A stretch of 55,707 nt of DNA from Burkholderiales bacterium. GTDB taxonomy: Bacteria > Pseudomonadota > Gammaproteobacteria > Burkholderiales > Burkholderiaceae_E. The stretch is taken from positions 1 to 55,707 of the forward strand of contig JADCHE010000039.1 in NCBI GenBank assembly GCA_020248665.1. The letters run 5' to 3'. The stretch's first letter is position 1. Every line of letters starts with the position of its first letter. Made by a program: the position numbers and the translations under genes. Shown here piece by piece: positions 25,049-35,233 of this stretch. The notes under the pieces were generated by a model. It worked only from the letters and a program-made list of their open reading frames with translations. It was not told the origin of the DNA and did not search any database.

Positions 25049-25723
25049 TCAGCGCGCCTGGCGCTGCAGGATGTTGGAGAACTCCTCGACGAAGGTGTCG
25101 AAGCGGTTCGAAAGGCGCTCGACGTCGTAGGCGAAGCGGTTGTAGGCGACGAACGCCGGGATCGCGGCGAACAGGCCGATCGCGGTCGCGACCAGCGCCT
25201 CGGCGATGCCCGGCGCGACCGCGGCGAGCGTCGCCTGCTTGACGTTCGCGAGGCCGCGGAACGAGTTCATGATCCCCCACACCGTTCCGAACAGGCCGAT
25301 GTAGGGACTGACCGAGCCGGCCGAGGCGAGGAACGCGAGGCTCGCGTCGAGCGCGTCCATCTCTCGCTGGTACGACGCGCGCATCGCGCGGCGCGCGGCC
25401 TCGAGCATCGCGTTCGCGTCGCCGGGCTTCTGCTGCCGGGTCTTCAGGAACTCGCGCATGCCCGACTCGAAGATCCGCGCGAGCGGGCCGTGGTCGCCGG
25501 GCTGCTCGGAGGTGCGCGCGTACAGCACGTTCAGGTCGCCGCCGCGCCAGAAGTCGGACTCGAACCGGTCGGTGGCCGCGTGCGCCGCGCGCACCTGGAA
25601 CCACTTCCGGAAGATCACGGTCCACGAGGCGACCGAGATCGCGAGCAGGCCGGCCATCACCAGCTGCACGAGCACGCTGGCGTTGCTCACCAGCGAGAGG
25701 ATCGTCATGTCGTTGTGGTTCAT
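25049..25723 (-). CDS. tolQ: Tol-Pal system motor protein TolQ (MotA/ExbB family)
   Basis: The 224-residue protein has three transmembrane helices: one near residues 15-35, and two later ones in the conserved region G-L-F-G-T-V-W-G-I-M and I-G-L-F-A-A-I-P-A-F-V-A-Y-N. TolQ pentamers surround TolR and convert proton flow into motion for outer-membrane constriction. The ATG overlaps the ybgC stop (ATGA), so start and operon membership are secure. Confidence 0.96.
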   Translation of the reverse strand: MNHNDMTILSLVSNASVLVQLVMAGLLAISVASWTVIFRKWFQVRAAHAATDRFESDFWRGGDLNVLYARTSEQPGDHGPLARIFESGMREFLKTRQQKPGDANAMLEAARRAMRASYQREMDALDASLAFLASAGSVSPYIGLFGTVWGIMNSFRGLANVKQATLAAVAPGIAEALVATAIGLFAAIPAFVAYNRFAYDVERLSNRFDTFVEEFSNILQRQAR

Positions 25724-26136
25724 GGGGCTCCAAGCGTGTCGAGCAGGCGCCGCGGCAGCCCTGCGGGCCGGCCGGTGCGGCGGTCCATCACCGCGACGCG
25801 GACGTCCGCGTCGGCGATCGCCTCCCCGCCGCCGGCGGGGCGCGTGCGCTGCACGAGGCGCATCGAGGCGCGCCGCAGCTCGGCCACCTCGAGGTCGACG
25901 TCGAGCAGGTCGTCGAGCCGCGCGGGCCGGCGGTAGCGGATCGCGATCTCGCTGACGACGAACTGCACGCCCGCCGACTCGGCCAGCTCGACGTGCCGTT
26001 CGCCGAGCGTGCGCAGCCAGTCGGTCCGCGCGCGCTCCATCCAGCGCAGGTACGTAGCGTGGTAGACGATCCCGCCCGCGTCCGTGTCCTCGTAGTACAC
26101 GCGCACGCGGATCGAGAAGCGGCGGGCGTCGTCCAT
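25720..26136 (-). CDS. ybgC: Tol-Pal system-associated acyl-CoA thioesterase YbgC
   Basis: The 138-residue hotdog-fold thioesterase has the catalytic motif Y-Y-E-D-T-D-A-G-G-I-V-Y-H at residues 14-26, with the Asp and His typical of the 4-hydroxybenzoyl-CoA thioesterase family. It hydrolyses acyl-CoA thioesters in the cytoplasm and usually heads tol operons. The ATG at 26136 is preferred; a TTG six codons upstream would give an atypical N-terminus. It is the first gene of ybgC-tolQ-tolR-tolA-tolB-pal-cpoB. Confidence 0.94.
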   Translation of the reverse strand: MDDARRFSIRVRVYYEDTDAGGIVYHATYLRWMERARTDWLRTLGERHVELAESAGVQFVVSEIAIRYRRPARLDDLLDVDLEVAELRRASMRLVQRTRPAGGGEAIADADVRVAVMDRRTGRPAGLPRRLLDTLGAP

Positions 26137-26193
26137 CGCGGCCGATTCTACCAAGCCGAAAGGAGGTCGCCCCCCGGGCGGCCCGACCGCCCG

Positions 26194-26931
26194 TCAGGCG
26201 GCGGGCATCGGCAGCAGCTTCCAGGCCGCGCCGAGCACGAGCGCCGCGAGCAGCACCGCGAACGCCGCGCGCACCGGCGCCTGCCGGCGGTATTCGTCGA
26301 CGTCGAACTTCTCCGCGAGCACCATGCCCATCAGGACGCCGCCAGCGAGCCCGCCGAGGTGCGCGGCGTTGTCGATGAAGCCGGCGGTGAAGCCCATGAA
26401 GAGCGAGAAGCCGACGAACATCAGCATCGACGAGCGCATCGACTGCACGAGCGCCGGCGGAAGCTTGTGCGCCTTGGTGAAGATCGCGGCGAGCAGGCAG
26501 CCGACCACGCCGAAGATCGCGCCCGACGCGCCCACCGACACGCCGGTGCGCGCTGCGAAGAACAGGCTCGCCACCGAGCCCGCGAGGCCCGCGACCAGGT
26601 AGATCAGCAGCAGCTGCCCGTTGCCGTAGAAGCGCTCGGCGAGCCGCCCGGTGTCCCACAGCGCCCACATGTTGAACGCGAGGTGAATGATCCCGCCGTG
26701 CAGGAAGGTCGCGGACAGCAGGCGCCACGGCTGCTCGATCGTCAGCGGCAGGAAGTTCGCGCCCCAGGCCGCGAGCTCGATCGGGCGCGGCGACATCGGC
26801 GACATGCCCGACAGCAGGTTCAGCAGCCAGACCGCGACGTTGAGCGCGACCAGCGTGGGCGTGACCCAGGCGCGGGGCGTCGCCTGGTGCAGCCGCCAGA
26901 CGAACTCGCGGTGGTCGATCGGGGTGCTCAA
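26194..26931 (-). CDS. Rhomboid family intramembrane serine protease
   Basis: The 245-residue membrane protein has six or more helices and the rhomboid catalytic features: H-L-A-F-N-M-W-A-L on one helix, G-A-S-G-A-I-F-G with the nucleophile Ser, and the catalytic His in [11 protein letters not shown]. It cleaves membrane proteins within the bilayer; the target is unknown. The start is a TTG overlapping the TGA of ruvB (TTGA), with no ATG before the first helix. That implies translation coupled to ruvB. Confidence 0.9.
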   Translation of the reverse strand: MSTPIDHREFVWRLHQATPRAWVTPTLVALNVAVWLLNLLSGMSPMSPRPIELAAWGANFLPLTIEQPWRLLSATFLHGGIIHLAFNMWALWDTGRLAERFYGNGQLLLIYLVAGLAGSVASLFFAARTGVSVGASGAIFGVVGCLLAAIFTKAHKLPPALVQSMRSSMLMFVGFSLFMGFTAGFIDNAAHLGGLAGGVLMGMVLAEKFDVDEYRRQAPVRAAFAVLLAALVLGAAWKLLPMPAA

Positions 26932-27977
26932 GCCGGGCCCGCGTCGTCGAACAGGTCGGCGATGCCCTGCCGGTCGGGCGCGGCGAGCCCGAAGTGGCGC
27001 CACGCCGCGGCAGTGGCGACGCGCCCGCGCGGTGTGCGCTGCAGGTAGCCCTGCTGGATCAGGTAGGGCTCGAGTACGTCCTCGATCGTCTCGCGCTCCT
27101 CGCCGATCGCGGCGGCGACGTTGTCCAGGCCGACCGGGCCGCCGGAGAACTTCTCGATGACTGCGCGCAGCAGGCGGCGGTCCATCGTGTCGAGGCCGAC
27201 CGGGTCGACGTCGAGCATCTTCAGCGCGGCGTCGGCGACGGGTGCGGTGACCAGGCCCTGCGCCTTGACCTCGGCGTAGTCGCGCACGCGGCGCAGCAGC
27301 CGGTTGGCGATCCGCGGCGTGCCGCGCGAGCGCTTCGCGATCTCGCGCGCGCCGCCGTCGTCGGTCGGCACGCCGAGCAGCGCGGCCGAGCGCGTGACGA
27401 TCCTGGTCAGGTCGTCGACGTCGTAGAACTCGAGCCGCGCGACGATGCCGAACCGGTCGCGCAGCGGGTTGGTCAGCATGCCGGCGCGCGTGGTGGCGCC
27501 CACCAGCGTGAACGGCTGCAGGTCGAGCTTGATCGAGCGTGCGGCCGGGCCCTCGCCGATCATGATGTCGATCTGGTAGTCCTCGAGCGCCGGGTACAGG
27601 ATCTCCTCGACGACCGGGCTCAGCCGGTGGATCTCGTCGATGAAGAGCACGTCGTTCTTCTCGAGGTTGGTGAGGATCGCCGCGAGGTCGCCGGGGCGCT
27701 CGAGCACCGGACCCGAGGTCTGGCGCAGGTTCACGCCCATCTCGGCCGCGACGATGTGCGCGAGCGTGGTCTTGCCCAGGCCCGGCGGGCCGAACAGCAG
27801 CAGGTGGTCGAGCGCCTCCTGGCGCCTGCGTGCGGCCGCGACGAAGATCTCGAGCTGCTCGCGGATGCGCGGCTGGCCGACGTAGTCGGCGAGCGCCTTC
27901 GGGCGCAGCGCGCGCTCGACCGCCTCCTCGGCCGGCGAAGCGGGGCCGGGCGCGATCAGGCGGTCGTGTTCGATCAT
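26928..27977 (-). CDS. ruvB: Holliday junction branch migration helicase RuvB
   Basis: The 349-residue AAA+ ATPase has Walker [11 protein letters not shown] (63-72), Walker [11 protein letters not shown], sensor [11 protein letters not shown], the R-G-T-P-R-I-A-N-R arginine region and a C-terminal winged helix with [12 protein letters not shown]. RuvB hexamers drive branch migration with RuvA. Its usual partner ruvA is 2.95 kb away, separated by the tlpA-DUF4266-DUF3570-apbE cassette. A TAGAAT 7 bases upstream of the ATG is too close to be its promoter, so the promoter is unclear. Confidence 0.97.
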   Translation of the reverse strand: MIEHDRLIAPGPASPAEEAVERALRPKALADYVGQPRIREQLEIFVAAARRRQEALDHLLLFGPPGLGKTTLAHIVAAEMGVNLRQTSGPVLERPGDLAAILTNLEKNDVLFIDEIHRLSPVVEEILYPALEDYQIDIMIGEGPAARSIKLDLQPFTLVGATTRAGMLTNPLRDRFGIVARLEFYDVDDLTRIVTRSAALLGVPTDDGGAREIAKRSRGTPRIANRLLRRVRDYAEVKAQGLVTAPVADAALKMLDVDPVGLDTMDRRLLRAVIEKFSGGPVGLDNVAAAIGEERETIEDVLEPYLIQQGYLQRTPRGRVATAAAWRHFGLAAPDRQGIADLFDDAGPA

Positions 27978-28029
27978 CCGCGCATTCTATCGGGTCGGGC
28001 GTCGCGGCCCCATGCGGGGCCATGGCGTG

Positions 28030-28944
28030 TCAGGCCATGCCGCACGACGAGAGGACCGAGCCGTCCGGGCCGATCGCGAGCCAGGCCAGGCCGGTCGCCT
28101 CCAGGTGCGCGGGCGCGGCGGCCTCGAGCAGCATCGCGATCGTGGTGTAGCCGCCGGCGGCGACCGCGACCGGTGCGACCAAGGTCACCGAGCGCCAGTG
28201 CCGCACCGGCATCCCGCTGCGCGGGTCGAGCACGTGGCAGTAGCGCACGCCGTCGCGCTCGAAGTAGCGCTCGTAGTCGCCGCTGGTGCAGATCGCGCCC
28301 TCGGCGACGTCGATCGACGCGATCGGGCGGCCGGGCTCGCGCGGGTGCGCGATGCCGATCGACCACGGCCGGCCGTCGGGCTGCGGGCCGATCGCACGGA
28401 TGTCGCCGCCCAGGTCGACGAAGCCGTGGCGCGCCCCGGCCGCGCGCAGCGCCTCCGCGGCGCGGTCGGCCGCGTACTCCTTGCCGAATCCGCCGAAGTC
28501 GAGCTCCATGCCGGGGCGCGGCAGGCGTACCGTCGCGCCGCCGGCCGCGTCCTGCAGCTCGACGCGCTCCCAGCCGATCAGCGGGCGCAGCGCCTCGAGC
28601 GCGGCCGCCCCGGGCACGACGCCGCGGCGGAAGTCCCACGCGCGGCGCAGCACCCCCGAGGTCGCGTCGAAGCGCCCGCCGCTGTCGCGCCACAGCGCGT
28701 CCGGGTAGCCGAGGAGCGCGCGCGTCTCGTCGTCGATCGCGACCGGCGCGCCGCCCGCCCCGCGCGCGACCGCGGCGACGACGCTGTCGTCGCGGTAGCG
28801 CGAGTACTTCGCCTCGATGCGGCGGACCTCGTCGATCGCGCGCGCCGCCCACGCGCGGGCGTGAACGTCGTCGGGCGCAGCCACGCGCACCGCGCAGCGG
28901 CTGTCCATCGCGTCGAACTCGATCGAGAAGCAGGGCTCGGGCAT
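28030..28944 (-). CDS. apbE: FAD:protein FMN transferase (ApbE family)
   Basis: The 304-residue protein carries ApbE hallmarks: F-D-A-M-D-S-R-C near the N-terminus, S-G-G-R-F-D-A-T-S-G at 88-97, D-F-G-G-F-G-K-E-Y-A-A-D, F-V-D-L-G-G-D-I-R-A-I-G and T-S-G-D-Y-E-R-Y-F in the C-terminal half. ApbE cuts FAD and attaches FMN to a Ser or Thr in target proteins through a phosphodiester bond, normally on the periplasmic side. No signal peptide or lipobox is visible, so the site of action is uncertain. It lies 20 bases after the DUF3570 gene, whose product carries a candidate FMN-attachment motif. The gene appears intact. Confidence 0.93.
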   Translation of the reverse strand: MPEPCFSIEFDAMDSRCAVRVAAPDDVHARAWAARAIDEVRRIEAKYSRYRDDSVVAAVARGAGGAPVAIDDETRALLGYPDALWRDSGGRFDATSGVLRRAWDFRRGVVPGAAALEALRPLIGWERVELQDAAGGATVRLPRPGMELDFGGFGKEYAADRAAEALRAAGARHGFVDLGGDIRAIGPQPDGRPWSIGIAHPREPGRPIASIDVAEGAICTSGDYERYFERDGVRYCHVLDPRSGMPVRHWRSVTLVAPVAVAAGGYTTIAMLLEAAAPAHLEATGLAWLAIGPDGSVLSSCGMA

Positions 28945-28964
28945 CGGGGCCGATGCTCGCCCGG

Positions 28965-30061
28965 TCAGAAGAGGTGCGTCAATCCGATCTGGAGGATCGT
29001 CGCGCGCAGCGGCGCGCGGCCGTCGGTGCCCGACCCGGCGATACGCCACGCGCCACGCTGCTCGTCGTACTCGAGCCTGAAGCCGACGACGCTGGAGCGG
29101 TCGATCGCCTTGGAGACCCGCAGCCCGATCGCGCCGGCGCCGAACGCCCAGAGCCGCGCGGCGGGCAAGCGGATCGCCGAGAAGTCGCCGGCGAAGCCCG
29201 GCGGGAACGGCTCGCCGAGGACCGGGCCGTACGCAGAAGAGGCTTGCCGCGCTCTGCGTGTCGTGTCGTGGCGCGGCGAGGGCGTCAGCGTCCAGCCCTG
29301 CGTCATCGGACGCACCCACGCGCCGGTCAACGTGTGAGAGCGCACGTCCCAGCTGTCGTCGTGGAGCCGCCAGCCGAGCAGTAGCCTTCGCCGTGCGCGT
29401 GCGTCGGCATCGCCTGAACGACGTCGACCGGGGTCAGCACCTGCGTGGCGCCGAGCGGCAGGTCGGTCGTGCGGCGGCGCTCGTCGACGAGGATGCGGTT
29501 CACCGGGTCGATCCGGTCGTCGGCGCGGCCGACGCCGGCGCTCCAGGAGCGGTTGTCGTCCTCGGTCGACCAGGCGCCGCGCAGCGACAGCGCGCGGGAG
29601 CGGAGGTCGTCCTCGCTCGACGCGGCGCCCCCGAGGGTCAGCGTCGCGCGGTCCCAGTGGCGGGTCACGCGGACGTCCCCGCTGGTGCGATCGTCGTGCA
29701 TCCGCGAGCTGCCCGAGACCGACGGGTGCCAGCGTGGCGATGCGCCGGACACCGCGTCGCGGCCGATCGTGCCGTCGAAGCTCCAGCGCTCGTCGGTGGA
29801 TACGCGCAGCCCGAGGAACGGCGAGTCGACGCGGATGCGCTTCAGGCCCGGCTGCACGACCTGGTGGTGCAGCCAGCGCACGTCGATCCGCGCACGCTCG
29901 GGCGGCGCCTGCGCGACCGCCTCGGGATGCGCGCCGGGCAGTGAGAGCGCCGCGGCGAGGAGCGCGGGCGCCGTGGCGCCGGACGTGCGTGGCGCGACGG
30001 GCCCGCCGACCGGCGCGGAGGTCGCTTCGGTCGCCGAGCACGTCGTGTCGGGAGCCCGCAT
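28965..30061 (-). pseudogene. DUF3570 outer-membrane beta-barrel protein, disrupted
   Basis: From an ATG at 30061, the first about 227 codons give a DUF3570 barrel (V-V-Q-P-G-L-K-R-I-R-V, S-R-M-H-D-D-R-T-S-G-D-V, L-P-L-G-A-T-Q-V-L-T-P). They include D-A-V-S-G-A-S (102-108), which resembles an ApbE target site. Near 29381 the frame breaks and the rest continues in another frame to 28965 (W-T-L-T-P-S, P-F-P-P-G-F, barrel-type end T-H-L-F). Relative to remembered homologues about 40 residues are missing at the break. A further local shift around 29229-29271 includes a repeated GTGTC. Expected role: outer-membrane part of a flavinylated redox system. Sequencing errors could explain part of the damage. 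Confidence 0.75.
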
Positions 30062-30078
30062 CGCGGGTGGCGCCCGCG

Positions 30079-30180
30079 TCAGTTGCAGCCGCCGCCGCCC
30101 TGGCCGCCGGACGGGACCTCGCGGAAGGTGAAGGCCTGATCGCGCAGCCGCGCATCGAGGGCGCCCGCGTCGAGCTGCAT
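30079..30180 (-). pseudogene. DUF4266 small Gly/Cys-rich protein, C-terminal half only
   Basis: This 33-codon frame encodes a DUF4266-like end: L-D-A-R-L-R-D-Q-A-F-T-F-R-E-V followed by S-G-G-Q-G-G-G-G-C-N and a stop. Family members are about 70-residue lipoproteins with an N-terminal lipobox and this Gly-rich Cys-Asn tail. The lipobox part is absent; upstream sequence merges directly into the tlpA frame. The ATG is in frame but would give a protein without a signal. Its place between tlpA and DUF3570 matches the gene order I recall for this cluster. Confidence 0.6.
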
Positions 30181-30181
30181 C

Positions 30182-30766
30182 GCCCGCCGACGCGGTCCGG
30201 CGCGCGAGCGCGTCGCGGATCGTCGCCTCGAGTGCGTCGCGATCCGACGCGCGGCAGCCCGCGCGCGTCGCGGGTACGCGGCCGTCGGCGCCGATCGGCA
30301 CCGAGGTCGGCATCGCCCTGAGCGCGAAGCGCCGCGCGGTGTCGCCGGACGGATCGAAGCCGATGGCGAACGAGGCCGGGTGCTCGGCGAGGACGCGGTG
30401 CGCCGGCTCGGCCTTCGCGTCGAGGTTCACCGCGAGCCCCTCCAGGCCGTGCGCGCCGTAGCGCGACTGCATCGCGTTCATCCACGGGACGGACAGCCTG
30501 CACAGGTCGCACCACGAGGCCCGGTAGACGAGCCAGACCACGCGGCCGCGCAGTGCATCGAGCGAGACCGCGCCGGTGTCGGTACGAGCGGCGAGCCCGG
30601 GCGTCGGGTCGCCGACGACCGCCGCGCGTGCGGCCGGCGTGCGCAGCGCGCAGAGCGCGGCGCACGTGGTCGCGAGCAGCAGCGCGGCCCGGCGCGACGG
30701 TCGGGCCGGCGCGGACGAGGGCGCGGCGAGGCGCGGCACGGACGGGGCGGTGGGACGTCGCGGCAT
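30182..30766 (-). pseudogene. TlpA/ResA-like thioredoxin, 3' end fused into downstream genes
   Basis: The frame starts at an ATG with an arginine-rich leader and hydrophobic signal (26-48). A thioredoxin fold follows with Y-R-A-S-W-C-D-L-C-R (Cys86, Cys89), V-N-L-D and the cis-Pro in A-M-P-T-S. This is a periplasmic disulfide reductase layout. The domain ends about residue 190 (A-T-I-R-D-A-L-A-R-R), but no stop follows. The same frame runs on through the DUF4266 region and DUF3570 to 29327, giving a 479-residue chimera. A deletion joining the tlpA end to DUF4266 is the simplest reading. The redox domain itself looks functional. Confidence 0.65.
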
Positions 30767-30930
30767 CGCAGGACGAAGCCGGGGGCTGGACGGCCGATGT
30801 TCGTCCGCGGGGTCGGCCGGCGCGGGCACGCCGATGGGTGGCCTGTTGGAGGGGGGTGAGCGGTGGGGAGGGCGTGAGGGAAGTCCTCGGCGACGGGTCG
30901 TGCCCGCCGAACCCCCCGGGCCGTGCCCGT

Positions 30931-31512
30931 TCAGCCTTTGGCCAGCGCCTTCAGCGCGTGCTTGATGCCCTCGGACACGCCCGCGTCCGGGGGCACCTGC
31001 TTCGCCGCGACCGTCGCCTCGCGCTCGGAGTAGCCGAGCGACAGCAGCGCGCGCAGCACGTCGGCCGCGTGGTCGGCCGGCGCGGGCGCGCCGCCGGCCG
31101 CGGGCAGCTGCGGCCCGAGCTTGTCCTTGAGCTCGAGCAGCAGCCGCTCGGCGGTCTTCTTGCCGATGCCGGGCACCTTCACCAGGCGCCCCGCCTCCTG
31201 CAGCGTCACCGCCTGCGCGAGGTCCGCGACCGACAGGCCCGACAGCACCGAGAGCGCGGTGCGCGGACCCACGCCCGAGATGCGGATCAGCGCGCGGAAC
31301 GCGGCGCGCTCGCCCTCGGTGAGGAAGCCGTAGAGCAGCTGCGCGTCCTCGCGCACGACGAAGTGCGTCAGAAGCGCGACCTTCTCGCCGGTCGAGGGCA
31401 GGTCGTAGAAGGTGCTCATCGGCACGTCGACCTCGTAGCCGACGCCGTGCACGTCGACGAGCACCTGCGGCGGCGCCTTCGAGAGCAGCGTGCCGGACAG
31501 CCTGCCGATCAC
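30931..31512 (-). CDS. ruvA: Holliday junction branch migration protein RuvA
   Basis: The 193-residue protein starts M-I-G-R-L-S-G-T-L and has the OB-fold, the helix-hairpin-helix motifs ([11 protein letters not shown] and [12 protein letters not shown]) and a C-terminal UBA-like domain that contacts RuvB. It binds four-way junctions. The start is a GTG overlapping the ruvC TGA (GTGA), so it is coupled to ruvC. Downstream, 164 bases separate it from the tlpA-like gene. Confidence 0.96.
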   Translation of the reverse strand: MIGRLSGTLLSKAPPQVLVDVHGVGYEVDVPMSTFYDLPSTGEKVALLTHFVVREDAQLLYGFLTEGERAAFRALIRISGVGPRTALSVLSGLSVADLAQAVTLQEAGRLVKVPGIGKKTAERLLLELKDKLGPQLPAAGGAPAPADHAADVLRALLSLGYSEREATVAAKQVPPDAGVSEGIKHALKALAKG

Positions 31513-32078
31513 GATGCGACCAGCCTGCCGCGCCTCACGCGGGCGCCGCGCCGCGCGATCACCGTCGGGATCGGGAGCGAGGCCGCGCCGGCGATCAGCG
31601 CTCCGACCATCACGCCGCCGTGGGCGTGGCACGCCGCGCAGGCGAGCGCGTCGGCCGCGTCCTTCGACGGCGTGCCGGGCAGCGAGAGCAGCCGCACCAC
31701 CATCGCCTGCACCTGCTCCTTGGTGGCACGGCCGTAGCCGACGACCGCCTGCTTGACCTGCAGCGCGGTGTACTCGGCCACAGGAAGTCCCGCGGTCGCG
31801 GCCGCGCAGATCGCGGCCCCGCGCGCGTGGCCGAGCAGCAGCGTGGAGTTGGGGTTCACGTTGACGAAGACCTTCTCGACGGCGGCCGCGTCCGGGCGGT
31901 ATTCGGCGATCACCTCGCGCAGCTGCGCGAAGATGGTCGCGAGGCGCGCCGGCAGCTCGCCGTCGGGCACGCGGATCACGCCGCTCGCGACGTAGGCGAG
32001 CCGGCCCGCGCCGTGCCGCTCGACGACTCCGAAGCCGGTCAGCCGCAGGCCGGGGTCGATGCCGAGGATCCGTTCCAT
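31509..32078 (-). CDS. ruvC: Crossover junction endodeoxyribonuclease RuvC
   Basis: The 189-residue resolvase has the RNase H-like core with acidic catalytic residues: I-D-P-G-L-R (Asp8), [10 protein letters not shown] and [11 protein letters not shown]. It cuts Holliday junctions bound by RuvAB. It follows purH by 49 bases and overlaps ruvA. The C-terminus is Arg-rich (R-G-A-R-V-R-R-G-R) and slightly longer than in E. coli. Confidence 0.96.
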   Translation of the reverse strand: MERILGIDPGLRLTGFGVVERHGAGRLAYVASGVIRVPDGELPARLATIFAQLREVIAEYRPDAAAVEKVFVNVNPNSTLLLGHARGAAICAAATAGLPVAEYTALQVKQAVVGYGRATKEQVQAMVVRLLSLPGTPSKDAADALACAACHAHGGVMVGALIAGAASLPIPTVIARRGARVRRGRLVAS

Positions 32079-32127
32079 CGGCCCGGATGATACGCGCCAC
32101 GGCCCGACCGGGGCCGCGGCGGGCCGG

Positions 32128-33687
<1,560 letters not shown>

Positions 33688-33723
33688 GGGGGATCCCTGG
33701 TCGTGGTCGTGGGTGGCGGGCGA

Positions 33724-33966
33724 TCAGAGCAGCCCGTAGTGCTGCAGCTTCTTGCGCAGGGTGTTGCGGTTGATGCCGAGCATCTCGCTCGCGCGCAGCT
33801 GGTTGCCGTGCGCCTGCCTCATGACCACCTCGAGCATCGGCCGCTCGACCGAGGCGAGCACCATGTCGTAGATCGCACTCGGTCGGGCGCCCTCGAGATC
33901 CCGGAAGTACTGCTCGAGGTTGCGCGTGACCGCCTGGTCAATGGACTGTGATTCGGTCGTCTGCAT
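33724..33966 (-). CDS. fis: Fis family DNA-binding protein
   Basis: The 80-residue protein has an N-terminal dimerisation arm and the Fis C-terminal helix-turn-helix (A-S-E-M-L-G-I-N-R-N-T-L-R-K-K-L, ending Y-G-L-L). Fis bends DNA and controls rRNA and other growth-phase genes. It overlaps the end of dusB by 29 bases in a different frame, as in the classic dusB-fis operon. It is shorter than E. coli Fis (98 residues), as is usual in betaproteobacteria. Confidence 0.95.
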   Translation of the reverse strand: MQTTESQSIDQAVTRNLEQYFRDLEGARPSAIYDMVLASVERPMLEVVMRQAHGNQLRASEMLGINRNTLRKKLQHYGLL

Positions 33967-34993
33967 GGTCGAGATAGTCGTCGAGCAGGGCGAGCTGGTC
34001 CTCGGGGCGCTCGGCGCGATTGATCGCGTCGCGCAGCCGCGCCGCGACGTCGCGGGCGGAGCCAGGGGCCTGCGTGGGGTCGGATGCGCCGGTGCGTGCC
34101 GCGCCGAAGCGCCGGTCCTCGCACCAGCCGTCGATGTACCAGCCGATGTGCTTGCGGGCGATGCGGGGACCCGCGTGCTCGCCGTAGAACGCGTAGTGAT
34201 CGACGAGGTGCCCGCGCAGCACCTGGCGGATCTCGTCGAGCGAGGGCGGCGCAAGCAGCTCGCCGGTGCGCAGGAAGTGGTCGACCTCGCGGAAGACCCA
34301 AGGCCGGCCCTGCGCGGCCCGACCGATCATCACCGCGTCGGCGCCGGTGCGCGCGAGCACGAGCGCGGCCTTCGCCGGCGAGTCGACGTCCCCGTTGGCC
34401 ACCACCGGTACGCGCACCGTTCGCTTGACCTCGGCGATGGTGTCGTACTCCGCGTGGCCGAGGAACGCGTCGGCTCGGCTGCGCCCGTGCACCGTGATCA
34501 TCGCGGCCCCGGCCGACTCGAAGTCCCGCGCGAGCGACACCGCGTTGCGGGCCTCGCGGGTCGGACCGGTGCGCATCTTCACCGTGACCGGCACGTCGAC
34601 GGCGCCCGCCACCGCCTCGACGATCGCGAGCGCGAGCGCGGGCTCCGCCATCAGCGCCGAGCCCGCCGCCACGTCGCAGACCTTCTTCGCCGGGCAACCC
34701 ATGTTGATGTCGATGACCTGGGCGCCTCGGTCGACGTTGAAGCGCGCGGCCTCGGCCATCATCGAGGGATCGGCGCCGGCGATCTGCACCGCCTTCGGTG
34801 CCGGCTCGCCGTCGTGGTTCAGGCGCCGCGAGGTCTTGACCGTCGCCCAGAGGCGCGGGTTCGACGCTGCCATCTCCGAGACCGCATAGCCGGCGCCGAG
34901 CCGCCGGCACAGCTGCCGGAACGGGCGATCGGTGACACCCGCCATCGGTGCGACGAACACGTTGTTGGGCAACCGGTACGGACCGAGGTTCAT
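33938..34993 (-). CDS. dusB: tRNA-dihydrouridine synthase B
   Basis: The 351-residue flavoenzyme has the Dus features V-A-P-M-A-G-V-T-D near the N-terminus, I-D-I-N-M-G-C-P-A-K-K-V-C with the catalytic Cys, V-T-V-H-G-R-S-R and I-G-R-A-A-Q-G-R-P-W. It reduces uridine in tRNA D-loops with NADPH and FMN. It heads the dusB-fis-purH-ruvCA transcript; a TAGAAT box lies about 70 bases upstream of the start. Confidence 0.95.
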   Translation of the reverse strand: MNLGPYRLPNNVFVAPMAGVTDRPFRQLCRRLGAGYAVSEMAASNPRLWATVKTSRRLNHDGEPAPKAVQIAGADPSMMAEAARFNVDRGAQVIDINMGCPAKKVCDVAAGSALMAEPALALAIVEAVAGAVDVPVTVKMRTGPTREARNAVSLARDFESAGAAMITVHGRSRADAFLGHAEYDTIAEVKRTVRVPVVANGDVDSPAKAALVLARTGADAVMIGRAAQGRPWVFREVDHFLRTGELLAPPSLDEIRQVLRGHLVDHYAFYGEHAGPRIARKHIGWYIDGWCEDRRFGAARTGASDPTQAPGSARDVAARLRDAINRAERPEDQLALLDDYLDHADDRITVH

Positions 34994-35063
34994 GGCGGAC
35001 TGCGCTCCGGCGAGTGGGGCGCGGAGCGACGCGTCGATCGGGCGTTGGCCGAGCGGGGAGCGG

Positions 35064-35069
35064 ATTCTA
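35064..35069 (-). promoter_or_regulatory. Possible -10 box upstream of dusB-fis
   Basis: On the minus strand TAGAAT (five of six consensus bases) lies in a locally less GC-rich stretch, followed by a GC-rich discriminator. A weak TTCTTG is 17 bases upstream. It would give a leader of about 65 bases before dusB. The -35 box is poor, so activation or stringent-type control would be expected, as known for fis operons elsewhere. Confidence 0.4.
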
Positions 35070-35233
35070 GCGAATATCCAGCTGCACAAGAAGCAGGCAA
35101 TTCGCCCCCGTTCCGATCGCTGGAACCTGTGAGCGGGCGCTCCCGCCGAGACCCGCCATGGCACTCGATGGACGGTGCGACGCCGGCACGCGATGCGGCC
35201 CGGCCGAGTGGCGTCCGGACTGCGCCGGTCGGA

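Noticed and set aside
27984-27989. TAGAAT as a ruvB promoter
   Set aside because: It lies only 7 bases before the ATG, which would give a nearly leaderless transcript, and no -35 box is present.
28006-28021. GGCCCC-ATGC-GGGGCC hairpin as a terminator after apbE
   Set aside because: No T-run follows on the minus strand, so an intrinsic terminator is not supported; it could still be a pause or processing site.
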